Program-made: the position numbers and the translations under genes
The notes under the pieces: generated by a model
What the model was told of the DNA's origin: nothing
Database searches by the model: none
Seen by the model: only the letters and a program-made list of their open reading frames with translations
Assembly: GCA_910588865.1 (NCBI GenBank)
Contig: CAJUSJ010000050.1
Coordinates: 1-27,866 of the forward strand
Length of the DNA stretch: 27,866 nt
From: an uncultured Lachnospiraceae bacterium
GTDB lineage: Bacteria; Bacillota; Clostridia; Lachnospirales; Lachnospiraceae
Direction: 5' to 3'
Shown here: in pieces, positions 7,699 to 16,456 of the stretch
Numbering within the stretch: position 1 is the stretch's first letter
Layout: each line of letters opens with the position of its first letter

Positions 7699-8835
7699 TC
7701 ATTCTTCTCCCATCAGCTCCCTCATCACTTCCTCCACTGTCTCGATCCTCTCTGCCCTGTAAGCGTTGCTTCCGCAAAACAGAAGGGCATGGTCCAGATT
7801 TCCCTCTGCCGCGTTCACAAGGGCTTGTGTGATACAATAAGGAGTTGACGCCGGGTCGCATTTTTCCAGACACTGAAAACATCTTTCCGGCGGTATCCGC
7901 CCGCCTGCCGCCTCCTTGAGAAAGGGATTAACTATGGCCCGTCCAGGCATCCCAACAGGGCTTTTGGTGATCACGATATCCCCGGGACCCGCGTCAATGT
8001 AGGCCTGCTTATAGCACTCCGGAGCGTCGCACTCCCTGGTGGTCACAAACCGGGTGGCTGCCTGTATCCCATCTGCTCCCAGGCTTAACTGGTGGATCAC
8101 GTCTTCCCGGTCGTAGATTCCCCCTGCCGTCACCACAGGAATATGAGCGCCGTATTTCTCCTCATAGGATTTTACCACCTTCAGGATCTCCCTCACTTCC
8201 TGGTCATAATCCTCTCTCTTGTAAGTATGCTCCACATCCTCTGTGTCCGCGCCGTACTCCGCGAGTCGTTCCCTGGAAAATCCCAGATGGCCTCCGGCCA
8301 GCGGTCCCTCTATAACCACCAGATCCGGAACTCTCCTGTATTTTCTGTCCCAGAGCCGGAAGATCACTGCCGCTGATTTGGCCGTGGACACAATAGGAGC
8401 CAACTTTGTCCTTTTTCCCGAGTCATCGCGAAGCGCTCCCATCTCCTCCTGGGCCTCTGCCGCATACTCAGGAAGAGACACCGGAAGTCCCGCGCCAGAG
8501 ATGATGATATCCGCTCCCGCCTTTACAGCGGCTTTCACATACTGGCTGTACCGCTTTGTGGCCACCATGATATTAAAGCCAATGGCTCCATCTGGGGCTA
8601 TCTTTCTGGCCTTTTCCAGTTCCTTGGCAATGGCCCGCAAATTGGCTCTGAGAGGATCCTCCTTAAAATCCGGTTCCTGAAATCCGATCTGCGCTGTGGA
8701 GATAATCCCGAGGCCTCCCGCCTTTGCCACAGCTCCCGCCAGGCGGTGGAGACTGATGCCCACTCCCATACCGCCCTGGATTATTGGTTTTTGTATTACC
8801 AGATCACCTATTTTTAACGGCTTTATCTGTCCCAT
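7699..8835 (-). CDS. NAD(P)H-dependent flavin oxidoreductase (nitronate monooxygenase/FabK-like)
   Basis: A 378-residue FMN-dependent TIM-barrel enzyme of the nitronate monooxygenase/enoyl-ACP reductase II superfamily. It opens with IGDLVIQKPIIQGGMGVGIS, keeps VVTAGGIYDREDV and LGADGIQAATRFVTT for FMN phosphate binding, and has a Cys-rich tail (CFQCLEKCDPASTPYC) that shorter FabK proteins lack. It is the last gene of the fatty-acid operon, 49 bases after accDA, and so is a second, diverged paralogue of the fabK at 16457-17383. It could be an accessory enoyl reductase, a nitronate-detoxifying enzyme, or a flavoenzyme of unknown substrate; the sequence does not decide. The start at 8835 is chosen because GGGGAG precedes it by 8 bases and the 24 residues before it look like noncoding sequence. 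Confidence 0.8.
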   Translation of the reverse strand: MGQIKPLKIGDLVIQKPIIQGGMGVGISLHRLAGAVAKAGGLGIISTAQIGFQEPDFKEDPLRANLRAIAKELEKARKIAPDGAIGFNIMVATKRYSQYVKAAVKAGADIIISGAGLPVSLPEYAAEAQEEMGALRDDSGKRTKLAPIVSTAKSAAVIFRLWDRKYRRVPDLVVIEGPLAGGHLGFSRERLAEYGADTEDVEHTYKREDYDQEVREILKVVKSYEEKYGAHIPVVTAGGIYDREDVIHQLSLGADGIQAATRFVTTRECDAPECYKQAYIDAGPGDIVITKSPVGMPGRAIVNPFLKEAAGGRIPPERCFQCLEKCDPASTPYCITQALVNAAEGNLDHALLFCGSNAYRAERIETVEEVMRELMGEE

Positions 8836-8884
8836 GACATTTCTCCCCTGCCGTCCCCGCGGCTCTGTCCAATTTACTGATCCA

Positions 8885-10618
8885 TCAGATTCTCCTGAAC
8901 CTGTCATACCTCTGGGTCCGCAGCTCCTCGCTGCTCTTATTTCCGTATTTCTTCAGAAATTCTCCGATTCTTTTATCCATCTCCATGGAGATCTCTCCCA
9001 GATTATCCCCGCTGGCAGGTTCCTTCTCCGGTATCAGCTCCTCGATGATCCCAAGTCTTAAAAGATCTCTGGCTGTCACCTTCATCACCTCAGCCGCCTC
9101 GTCGGCCCTCTTGCTGTCCTTCCAAAGAATGGAGGCAAACCCCTCCGGCGACAACACGGAGTACACGGCATTTTCCAGCATCCACACTTCATTGGCCACT
9201 GCCATGGCCAGAGCGCCGCCGCTTCCTCCCTCGCCGATGACAATGGACAGGATGGGAACCTTCAGATCCGACATCTCAAACAAATTCCTGGCAATAGCCT
9301 CACCCTGTCCCCGCTCTTCTGCCTGAATTCCACAGAACGCTCCAGGGGTATCCACAAAGCAGATCACCGGACGGCCAAATGTTTCCGCCTGCTTCATCAG
9401 CCGCAGGGCTTTCCGGTATCCTTCCGGAGACGGCATACCGAAATTCCTGCTGATATTCTCCTTGGTAGTCTTTCCCTTCTGCTGCCCTATAATCGTCACA
9501 GGCTTTCCGTGAAACATGGCAATGCCGCCGGTAATGGCACCGTCGTCGCCGAAATACCGGTCTCCGTGAAATTCTATATAATCATCAAACAGTTCCTCTA
9601 TATAATCTCCTGCTATGGGGCGGTCAGACTTTCTGGACAGCAGCACATGCTCCCAGGCTGTCTTGGTATCCACAACGCCGGCAAATGTATCCACATTGTG
9701 ACTCTGGGTATCACCACAGTTTTCCACATTGCCCTCTGCATCCGGGCCAGCCTGACCCTCAGGCTCCTTGCGGTGCATTTTCAAAATCCTCCCCAGGGTC
9801 TCCTTCATCTCCTCCCTGGGAACGATCCTGTCCACAAACCCATGCTCTACCAGAAACTCTGCCCTCTGAAAGCCTTCCGGCAGCTTCTGTCCAATGGTCT
9901 GCTGAATCACCCTGGGGCCCGCAAACCCGATCAGCGCGCCCGGTTCCGCCAGGATAATGTCCCCCAGCATGGCAAAGCTGGCGGTTACTCCTCCGGTGGT
10001 AGGGTCTGTGAGAACGCTGATAAACAGATTTCCAGCCTCGTGGTGACGTTTTAAGGCTCCGCTGGTTTTGGCCATCTGCATGAGAGACACGCAGCCCTCC
10101 TGCATTCTGGCACCTCCGGAGCAGGCGAATATGATCACCGGAAGGCTTTCCCTGGTCGCTCTCTCCACCATGCAGGTGATCTTCTCACCTACCACATGGC
10201 CCATGCTGCTCATGAGAAACCTGGCGTCGCACACAGCCACTGCCGCCTTTTCTCCCTGGATCAGGCACTGTCCCGTGACCACGGCCTCGTTTAACCTTGT
10301 CTTCTCCCTGGCCGCTTTAACCTTTTCCTCGTAGCCGGGAAAATCCAGGGGATTGGAAAACTCCATCTCCCTGTTCCACTCCTGGAAAGTCCCCGGGTCA
10401 GCGGTGATCTCAATCCTCCTCATGGCGTGAACCCGGAAATATGCTTTGCATTTCGGGCAGATGTAGTAATTATTTTTTACATCCTCCCCATAAATCGGCT
10501 CACCGCATTTACGGCATTTTTTCCACAGACCCTCTGGAACGTTGGGCTCCTGCCTGGTCTGGCTTCTGTACTTGGTGTCAATCAATGTATACGTTTTTTT
10601 GAACATATCTCTCAACAT
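8885..10618 (-). CDS. accDA: Acetyl-CoA carboxylase carboxyltransferase, AccD-AccA fusion
   Basis: A 577-residue single-chain carboxyltransferase that moves the carboxyl group from carboxybiotin on AccB to acetyl-CoA, forming malonyl-CoA. Residues 1-283 are AccD (beta): a zinc ribbon with Cys35, Cys38, Cys54 and Cys57, then CSGGARMQEG and DPTTGGVTASFA. A linker with a Gly/Glu/Asn-rich stretch (about 284-316) leads into AccA (alpha, about 317-577), with FHGDRYFGDD, GRPVICFVDTPGA and GEGGSGGALA. In most bacteria these are separate genes; here there is no stop or frameshift between them. The AccA half lacks the usual N-terminal helical extension. The start at 10618 follows AAGGAGG with an 11-base gap; the longer frame from 10654 has no such site. 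It lies 89 bases after accC. Confidence 0.93.
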   Translation of the reverse strand: MLRDMFKKTYTLIDTKYRSQTRQEPNVPEGLWKKCRKCGEPIYGEDVKNNYYICPKCKAYFRVHAMRRIEITADPGTFQEWNREMEFSNPLDFPGYEEKVKAAREKTRLNEAVVTGQCLIQGEKAAVAVCDARFLMSSMGHVVGEKITCMVERATRESLPVIIFACSGGARMQEGCVSLMQMAKTSGALKRHHEAGNLFISVLTDPTTGGVTASFAMLGDIILAEPGALIGFAGPRVIQQTIGQKLPEGFQRAEFLVEHGFVDRIVPREEMKETLGRILKMHRKEPEGQAGPDAEGNVENCGDTQSHNVDTFAGVVDTKTAWEHVLLSRKSDRPIAGDYIEELFDDYIEFHGDRYFGDDGAITGGIAMFHGKPVTIIGQQKGKTTKENISRNFGMPSPEGYRKALRLMKQAETFGRPVICFVDTPGAFCGIQAEERGQGEAIARNLFEMSDLKVPILSIVIGEGGSGGALAMAVANEVWMLENAVYSVLSPEGFASILWKDSKRADEAAEVMKVTARDLLRLGIIEELIPEKEPASGDNLGEISMEMDKRIGEFLKKYGNKSSEELRTQRYDRFRRI

Positions 10619-10707
10619 CGTTCTGGTTCCCTCCTTATCGTTCCTGATTCTCACAGCATCTCTTTACGGGGAGATCCGGGTCTGCTTCCAGGGTAAGGCA
10701 TGAGATA

Positions 10708-12060
10708 CTATTTTCCGTATTCCGGAAAATAAGTGGGTATAAAATGGGTATCCGTATCTCCTTGTAAAAATGCCTGGTGATTCATAATCTCATATTGAAA
10801 ATCCAGATTGGTTTCGATCCCCTCGATCACCAGCTCTCCCAGGGCGCTCCTCATCTTGGCGATGGCTGACTTCCTGTCCTTTCCCCGGACAATCAGCTTC
10901 AACAGCATGGAATCATAGTTGGGCGGCACCTTATAATCGCTGTAGATGTGACTGTCCACCCGAACCCCGTTGCCTCCCGGTGTGTGTACATTGGTGATCA
11001 GGCCCGGACACGGCATAAAATGCCTTTCCGGATTCTCCGCGTTGATCCTGCACTCAATGGCATGGCCCTGGATCTTTACCTGGTCCTGAGTCACCGACAA
11101 AGGCTCCCCGGCCGCGATCCGGATCTGCTCTATGATCAGATCCAGCCCAGTAACCATCTCAGTAACAGGATGCTCAACCTGAATCCTGGTATTCATTTCC
11201 ATAAAATAAAAATTCTTGTTTTTGTCCAGCAGAAACTCTATGGTCCCCGCGTTTTCATATCTCACTGTCCTGGCAGCCTTAACCGCTGCCTCTCCCATCT
11301 TCTTCCTCAGCTCGTTTGAGATGGCGATGGACGGCGACTCTTCCAGCACCTTCTGGTGTCTTCTCTGGATGGAGCAGTCTCTCTCCCCCAGATGAACCAC
11401 ATGGCCAAACTTATCCGCCATGATCTGAAACTCAATATGTCTTGGCTTTTCGATATACCGTTCCAGATACATGGTATCATCAGAAAACCCCTTCACGGAC
11501 TCCATCTGCGCGTTTTGGAAATTGGCCTCAAAATCCTCCGGCCCCCAGGAGATCCTCATCCCTTTTCCGCCGCCTCCGGAGGAAGCCTTGATCATTACCG
11601 GGTAACCGATTTCTTCGGCCATGGCTTTGGCCTCTTCCACCTTGCGCACCGGCTCCTTGCTGCCCGGCACAACGGGGATACCTGCCTCCATCATGGTCTT
11701 TCTGGCCTCTGATTTGTTTCCCATCTTGTGGATCAGCTCCGGGGAAGGGCCGATAAAGGTGATGTTGCACTTCTGACACAGCTCCGCGAATCGGGCGTTT
11801 TCCGACAAAAACCCGAATCCCGGGTGGATAGCCTCCGCCTTTACGGCCACTGTGGCTGAAATGATTCTCTCCATATTCAGATAACTCTCCGAGGAAGCCG
11901 CGGGCCCGATACAGATCGCCTCGTCTGCCAGGAGGGTATGGAGGGACTCTCTGTCCGCTTCTGAGTAAACGGCAACGGTCTTAATGCCCATCTCCCTGCA
12001 TGCCCGGATAATTCTCACCGCGATCTCGCCTCTGTTGGCAACTAATATTTTCGTAAACAT
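10708..12060 (-). CDS. accC: Biotin carboxylase subunit of acetyl-CoA carboxylase
   Basis: This 450-residue ATP-grasp enzyme carboxylates the biotin on AccB using ATP and bicarbonate, the first half-reaction of malonyl-CoA formation. Visible are the N-terminal ILVANRGEIAVRIIRACREMG, the glycine-rich ATP loop SSGGGGKGMR, FIGPSPELIHKMGNK, and the catalytic EMNTRIQVEHPVTEMVTG. Length and motif order are normal for AccC. The ribosome binding site (TAGGTGAT) lies in the last codons and short gap after fabZ, only 10 bases away, so the two genes are tightly coupled. No anomalies are seen. Confidence 0.96.
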   Translation of the reverse strand: MFTKILVANRGEIAVRIIRACREMGIKTVAVYSEADRESLHTLLADEAICIGPAASSESYLNMERIISATVAVKAEAIHPGFGFLSENARFAELCQKCNITFIGPSPELIHKMGNKSEARKTMMEAGIPVVPGSKEPVRKVEEAKAMAEEIGYPVMIKASSGGGGKGMRISWGPEDFEANFQNAQMESVKGFSDDTMYLERYIEKPRHIEFQIMADKFGHVVHLGERDCSIQRRHQKVLEESPSIAISNELRKKMGEAAVKAARTVRYENAGTIEFLLDKNKNFYFMEMNTRIQVEHPVTEMVTGLDLIIEQIRIAAGEPLSVTQDQVKIQGHAIECRINAENPERHFMPCPGLITNVHTPGGNGVRVDSHIYSDYKVPPNYDSMLLKLIVRGKDRKSAIAKMRSALGELVIEGIETNLDFQYEIMNHQAFLQGDTDTHFIPTYFPEYGK

Positions 12061-12070
12061 AAGGTATCAC

Positions 12071-12493
12071 CTACCCGATCATAAAGGTCAGTTCCGCGGT
12101 CACCGCGACCTTACCGTCCACCGTGGCAGTGGCCTGGCCCACACCAATGGGCCCCTTCTGCTTCACGATCTGACATTCCAGCTTCAGTTTATCCCCCGGA
12201 ACTACTTTTTTCTTGAACTTGGCGTGATTGATGGCACCGAAATACGCGGTCTTTCCCTTGTTTTCCTCCACGCTTAAGATTGCCACCGCCCCCACCTGGG
12301 CCAGGGCCTCAATCATCAAAACCCCGGGCATCACCGGTTCCTGGGGAAAATGCCCCTTAAACTGAGGTTCATCGTAAGTCACGCATTTATAGCCCACTGC
12401 CCGGACTCCCGGCTCCAGCTCCTCGATACAGTCGATGAGCAGAAAGGGATGGCGATGGGGAATGATCTCCTGGATCTCCTTGATTCCTAACAT
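12071..12493 (-). CDS. fabZ: 3-hydroxyacyl-ACP dehydratase FabZ
   Basis: A 140-residue hot-dog fold enzyme that removes water from 3-hydroxyacyl-ACP to give trans-2-enoyl-ACP. The family signature IPHRHPFLLID starts at residue 11, and the catalytic pair is His48 (in GHFPQEPVMPG) and Glu62 (in MIEALAQ). Length is typical. No FabA, FabM or FabI appears in the operon, so how unsaturated fatty acids are made is not explained by this window. It lies 13 bases after accB and 10 before accC. Confidence 0.96.
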   Translation of the reverse strand: MLGIKEIQEIIPHRHPFLLIDCIEELEPGVRAVGYKCVTYDEPQFKGHFPQEPVMPGVLMIEALAQVGAVAILSVEENKGKTAYFGAINHAKFKKKVVPGDKLKLECQIVKQKGPIGVGQATATVDGKVAVTAELTFMIG

Positions 12494-12506
12494 CTCTTTT
12501 CTCCTT

Positions 12507-13406
12507 TCATCGAATCCTGAACAACGGCTGGCCGTACTCCACCATTTCCTCGTTTTTCACAAGGATGGCCTCAACTATCCCGTCGTACTCGCTTTCAATT
12601 TCATTCATCAGCTTCATGGCCTCAATAATGCCAAGGACCTGTCCTTTCTTTACCCTGTCGCCCACCTTCACAAAAGGCTCCGCTTCAGGGGAAGAAGCGC
12701 TGTAGAAGATTCCCACCAGAGGGGAAACCACCACATTGCCGGAATCAATAGGCTGTACCGCCTCCGCCTGGGTTCCCACTACCAGCTGGACTCCCGCCGC
12801 AAGCTGGGCTCCTACCGCTGGCTGGACTCCCGCCGCAAGCTGAGTTCCCGCCGCTGGCTGCGCTCCCGTCACAAGCTGGGTCCCTACCGCTGGCTGCGCT
12901 CCTGTCACAATCTGGGTTCCCGCTGTCGGCTGGACTCCCGTTACAAGCTGGGTCCCCGCCGCTGGCTGGACTCCCGTTACAAGCTGGGTCCCCGCCGCTG
13001 GCTGCGCTCCCGTTACAAGCTGGGGGCCTGCCGCTGGCTGGACTCCTGTCACAAGCCCCGCTTCCACTGTAGATTGCGCTACCGGAACCGCTCCGCTTAG
13101 GCCAGCTGTTCCAGGAACCGCCATAACTCCGGCCTCAGCCATCCCAGCTGCCGCGGCAGCCTGGGTTCCCGGGGCTGAATTTATGATTCCCGAAACACCC
13201 GCGATGCCGCTCACTTCTGTCAGGCCTGCTGTCATCCCTCCGGAAACCGGCACCGGTATTGCCGCCCCGCTGCCCAAAACCGACACTCCGGCCGTTCCCG
13301 CGTCTTTCTTTAAACAAACCTTGACCCCGCCGTCTTCCACATTCAGCTCTGTCAGCGAATGCTCCGTAAACGCCTGGATCAGCATAAGAATATTCTGGAT
13401 CTCCAT
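12507..13406 (-). CDS. accB: Biotin carboxyl carrier protein with tandem-repeat linker
   Basis: A 299-residue AccB, nearly twice the usual 150-170 residues. The N-terminal helix region (MEIQNILMLIQAF, then LTELNVEDGGVKVCLKK) and the C-terminal biotinyl domain (residues about 228-299, biotin attached to Lys265 in EAMKLMNE) are normal. Between them is a long Ala/Gly/Val/Pro/Thr/Gln linker. Residues 118-213 consist of eight 12-residue units of the form LVTGxQPAxGTQ. The linker should act as a flexible or extended swinging arm carrying biotin between AccC and AccDA. The ATG follows GAGGAG. The expansion is in frame and the end domains are intact, so the gene is probably functional. Confidence 0.95.
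   Translation of the reverse strand: MEIQNILMLIQAFTEHSLTELNVEDGGVKVCLKKDAGTAGVSVLGSGAAIPVPVSGGMTAGLTEVSGIAGVSGIINSAPGTQAAAAAGMAEAGVMAVPGTAGLSGAVPVAQSTVEAGLVTGVQPAAGPQLVTGAQPAAGTQLVTGVQPAAGTQLVTGVQPTAGTQIVTGAQPAVGTQLVTGAQPAAGTQLAAGVQPAVGAQLAAGVQLVVGTQAEAVQPIDSGNVVVSPLVGIFYSASSPEAEPFVKVGDRVKKGQVLGIIEAMKLMNEIESEYDGIVEAILVKNEEMVEYGQPLFRIR
12768..13055 (-). repeat. Eight 36-bp tandem repeats inside accB
   Basis: Eight contiguous 36-bp units encode variants of LVTGVQPAAGTQ. Units differ at a few positions (V/A, A/T/V, T/P/A), and the last two diverge most (LAAG replaces LVTG). The unit length is a multiple of three, so gain or loss of units keeps the frame. This is a coding minisatellite with no spacers, hence not a CRISPR array. 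Confidence 0.93.
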
Positions 13407-13492
13407 CTGTCTTTCTCCTCATATAATATGAACCGGCACGCGCCGCTTTGGGGCACCTGTCAGACCACCTAAACCCGTTTTTATTCCCAGGC

Positions 13493-14728
13493 TTACTGCA
13501 TTTTTTTAATCACTAAACTTGCGTTGTGGCCTCCGAACCCAAGGGAATTGCTGATGGCGTAAGTCACATCCGCCTTAAGGCCCTGTCCCCTGGTGTAATC
13601 TAAGTCGCAGCCCTCGTCCTCATGCTCCAGACCTGCTGTAGCGTGGATAAATCCTTCCTGGACAGCCTTTAAGCAGGCAATGAACTCCACGCCTCCCGCT
13701 GCCCCCAGAAGATGTCCCACCATGGACTTGGTAGAATTTATATGAACCTTGTAAGCATGGTCTCCCAATGCCAGTTTAATGGCCTTTGTCTCAAACAGAT
13801 CATTGTGATGGGTACCTGTTCCGTGGGCATTGACATAATCAATATCCTCAGGAGAGATGCCGGCATCCTTGATAGCCCACTCCATAGCCTTCGCCGCTCC
13901 GCTTCCATCCTCTGCCGGTGAGGTGATGTGGTAGGCATCGCAGGTAGCTCCGTATCCCGCCAGCTCCCCATAGATTTTGGCCCCTCTTTTCTGGGCGTGT
14001 TCCAGGGACTCTAAGACCACCACCCCGGCACCTTCTCCCATGACAAACCCGTCTCTGTCCTTGTCAAAGGGAATGGAGGCTCTGAGAGGGTCCTGGGAGG
14101 TGCTCAAGGCAGTCAGCGCGCCGAATCCAGCGATACTTAAGGGCGTGATGGAAGCCTCTGTTCCCCCTGCCACCATCACATCAGCCTCGCCGTACTGGAT
14201 GGAACGGAAGGCCTCCCCGATGGAATGGGTTCCTGTGGCGCAGGCTGTCACCACATTAAAGCATTTCCCCTTAAGTCCAAACTGGATGGCCACATTTCCC
14301 GCTGCCATGTTGCCGATCATCATGGGAACCAGGAGAGGATTCACGCGGCCCGGTCCTCTGTCCAGAAGTTTTTTGTACTCCCTCTCAATGGACTGAAGGC
14401 TTCCGATACCAGAGCCAACGCACACTCCCACCCGGAAGGGGTCCTCTTTGGCCATATCCAGACCAGAGTTCTCCAGGGCTTCTTTCGCCGCCGCCACCGC
14501 AAAATGGGAAAACCGCTCCATCCTCTTGGCTGTCTTGGGATCCATGTAATTCTTCGGGTCAAAATCCTTCACCTCAGCTGCCAGCTTTACCTTGTAATCC
14601 GCTGTATCAAATACGGAAATGGGCCCAATGCCCACTTTCTTTTCCTTCAGGCCATTCCAAAATTCATCCACACTGTTTCCAATAGGAGTAATAGCTCCCA
14701 TACCGGTCACAACCACTCTGTTCCTCAT
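13493..14728 (-). CDS. fabF: 3-oxoacyl-ACP synthase II
   Basis: This condensing enzyme (about 411 residues) extends acyl-ACP with malonyl-ACP. It has the KAS II Cys-His-His triad: the nucleophile Cys in VVTACATGTHS, His in NAHGTGTHHND, and His in STKSMVGHLLGAAGG. The C-terminus NSLGFGGHNASLVI is typical. Several starts are possible (TTG at 14752, ATG at 14737, 14731 or 14728) because AAGGAAAGGA and GAGG lie among them; 14728 gives the canonical MRNRVVVTGMG opening. It follows fabG after a short gap and is followed by accB after a longer one with no promoter I could support. Confidence 0.95.
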   Translation of the reverse strand: MRNRVVVTGMGAITPIGNSVDEFWNGLKEKKVGIGPISVFDTADYKVKLAAEVKDFDPKNYMDPKTAKRMERFSHFAVAAAKEALENSGLDMAKEDPFRVGVCVGSGIGSLQSIEREYKKLLDRGPGRVNPLLVPMMIGNMAAGNVAIQFGLKGKCFNVVTACATGTHSIGEAFRSIQYGEADVMVAGGTEASITPLSIAGFGALTALSTSQDPLRASIPFDKDRDGFVMGEGAGVVVLESLEHAQKRGAKIYGELAGYGATCDAYHITSPAEDGSGAAKAMEWAIKDAGISPEDIDYVNAHGTGTHHNDLFETKAIKLALGDHAYKVHINSTKSMVGHLLGAAGGVEFIACLKAVQEGFIHATAGLEHEDEGCDLDYTRGQGLKADVTYAISNSLGFGGHNASLVIKKMQ

Positions 14729-14755
14729 CATCCTCATTCCTTTCCTTGTCAACGA

Positions 14756-15496
14756 CTACATTGCCATACCACCGTCCACACACAGCACCTGGCCTGTTAT
14801 ATACCTGGCCTTATCAGAAGCCAGAAATGCCGCGGCATCCGCCACATCCTTTGTCTCCCCGAACACCTTCATGGGAATCTGGGCACACGCCCCTTCCTTT
14901 ACGCTGTCAGAGAGCACCTGGGTCATCTCTGTGTTGATAAATCCCGGCGCGATGGCGTTGACCGTGATTCCCCGGCTGGCCAGTTCCCTGGCCGCTGACT
15001 TTGTCATGCCGATGATCCCTGCCTTGGAAGCCGCGTAATTTACCTGCCCTCCGTTTCCCAGAACACCTGAGACAGAGGAAATGTTGATGATCCTTCCGCT
15101 CTTCTGTTTAATCATCTGCCTGGCCACATGGCGCATGCAGTTAAACGCGCCCTTCATATTGGTGCTGACCACCTTGTCAAAATCCTCTTCCGACATGCGC
15201 ATGAGAAGACCATCCCGGGTGATCCCCGCGTTGTTTACCAGAATATCCACCCTGCCGTAAGTCTTAATCACATGATCCATCAGTTCCCCGGCCTTCTCAA
15301 AGTCAGACACATCACACTGAACCGCCTCTGCCTTTCCTTGGGCCTCCCGGATCTCTTTTACTACCTCTTCCGCCTTGTCTTTTGAGCCGTTATAATTTAC
15401 CACAACCGTCGCGCCTTCCGCCCCAAGGGTCTTGGCGATCTCACGGCCAATCCCCCGGCTGGCTCCGGTGACAACCGCCACTTTGCCTGTCAGCAT
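14756..15496 (-). CDS. fabG: 3-oxoacyl-ACP reductase FabG
   Basis: A 246-residue short-chain dehydrogenase that reduces 3-oxoacyl-ACP with NADPH. The Rossmann glycine motif TGASRGIG is at 10-17, NNAG at about 88-91, and the catalytic residues Ser141, Tyr154 and Lys158 are in NISSVSG and YAASK. The C-terminus (YITGQVLCVDGGMAM) is standard. The start at ATG 15496 gives the normal length and follows AAGGAAGAGG; the longer frame would begin with TTG inside the ribosome binding site. It lies between fabD (34 bases) and fabF. Confidence 0.96.
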   Translation of the reverse strand: MLTGKVAVVTGASRGIGREIAKTLGAEGATVVVNYNGSKDKAEEVVKEIREAQGKAEAVQCDVSDFEKAGELMDHVIKTYGRVDILVNNAGITRDGLLMRMSEEDFDKVVSTNMKGAFNCMRHVARQMIKQKSGRIINISSVSGVLGNGGQVNYAASKAGIIGMTKSAARELASRGITVNAIAPGFINTEMTQVLSDSVKEGACAQIPMKVFGETKDVADAAAFLASDKARYITGQVLCVDGGMAM

Positions 15497-15530
15497 ATTC
15501 CTCTTCCTTTCCTCCAAAAAGCCTCTTTTC

Positions 15531-16439
15531 CTATAGCTTCTCCATATCTTCCATCTTTTCTATATTAAGGACTTTCACATCCCTTGTGATCTTTCTCATA
15601 AACCCGCTTAAAGTCTTTCCGGGGCCGATCTCCACAAAGGTGTCAACTCCATCCGCCACCATGGCTTCCACACTCTGCTGCCACCTAACGGAAGAGTACA
15701 CCTGTTTTGCCAGCAGCGGTCTTACCTGGGAGGCCTCTGTCACATACTGTGCCGTCACGTTGGCCACATAGGGAATCATCGGCTCATTGATCTGGACAGT
15801 TTCCAGAACCTTTCCCAGCTTCTCCCCTGCCCCCACAAGCATTTGTGAGTGAAATGGCCCGCTGACATTTAAGGGGACCACTCTCTTTGCCCCTGCTTCC
15901 TTTAACCTGGCTCCCGCCAGTTCCACTGATTCTTTCTTTCCCGAAATTACGATCTGTCCGGGGCAGTTGTAGTTTGCGATCTGGACATCCCCTATCTCTT
16001 TTATGACTTCCTCAATCACCTTAGCGTCCAGGGCCAGAATGGCTGCCATGGATCCAATACCTGCCGGAACCGCCTCCTGCATCAGAATTCCTCTCTGTCT
16101 TACGGTCGAGATGGCGTCGTCCTCAGACATCACCCCGGCCGCGGCCAGCGCGCAGTATTCTCCCAGACTTAAGCCCGCCGCCACATGGGGACGAATTCCG
16201 GTCTGCTCCATAAGAACTTTCATCATGGCAATACTGGTGCATACCATAGCCGCCTGGGTGTACTCTGTAATGTCCAGCCTGTCATTTTTTTCAAAACACA
16301 GCTCTGGCATGGAAAAGCCCAAAAGCTGTGACGCTCTGTCATAAACCTTTCTTCCGGTTTCCGTCTGTTCATAAAAATCCTTGCCCATACCAGCAGTCTG
16401 GGCTCCCTGTCCCGGGAAAATAAAAGCGACTCTGCTCAT
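15531..16439 (-). CDS. fabD: Malonyl-CoA:ACP transacylase
   Basis: This 302-residue alpha/beta-hydrolase-like enzyme moves malonate from CoA to the AcpP phosphopantetheine arm. The N-terminal FIFPGQGAQ, catalytic Ser91 in GLSLGEY and catalytic His197 in GPFHSQM are all present, and the C-terminus VEIGPGKTLSGFMRK is typical. The ATG at 16439 follows AAAGGAG by 9 bases; the upstream ATG at 16460 overlaps the fabK stop and lacks a site of its own. fabK ends 17 bases before the chosen start, so the two are tightly linked. Confidence 0.95.
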   Translation of the reverse strand: MSRVAFIFPGQGAQTAGMGKDFYEQTETGRKVYDRASQLLGFSMPELCFEKNDRLDITEYTQAAMVCTSIAMMKVLMEQTGIRPHVAAGLSLGEYCALAAAGVMSEDDAISTVRQRGILMQEAVPAGIGSMAAILALDAKVIEEVIKEIGDVQIANYNCPGQIVISGKKESVELAGARLKEAGAKRVVPLNVSGPFHSQMLVGAGEKLGKVLETVQINEPMIPYVANVTAQYVTEASQVRPLLAKQVYSSVRWQQSVEAMVADGVDTFVEIGPGKTLSGFMRKITRDVKVLNIEKMEDMEKL

Positions 16440-16456
16440 GGATAAAACTCCTTTTA

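Noticed and set aside
8092..8680. Plus-strand frames antisense to the flavin oxidoreductase
   Set aside because: They are shadows of a conserved gene on the minus strand, lack ribosome binding sites and resemble no family.
12768..13055. Possible CRISPR array because of 36-bp periodicity
   Set aside because: The units are contiguous with no unique spacers, lie inside accB in frame, and no cas genes are nearby.
12435..13100. Long plus-strand frame antisense to accB with a repeating RWLRSR pattern
   Set aside because: It is the mirror of the accB 36-bp repeats. The real gene is on the other strand with intact biotinyl and N-terminal domains; the antisense frame has no ribosome binding site or family match.
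13407..13492. Possible internal promoter or terminator between fabF and accB
   Set aside because: No hexamer pair with proper spacing and no hairpin with a T run could be found; the gap looks like plain operon spacing.
14225..14998. 257-residue plus-strand frame spanning fabF and fabG
   Set aside because: It crosses the boundary of two well-supported minus-strand genes and has no start signal.
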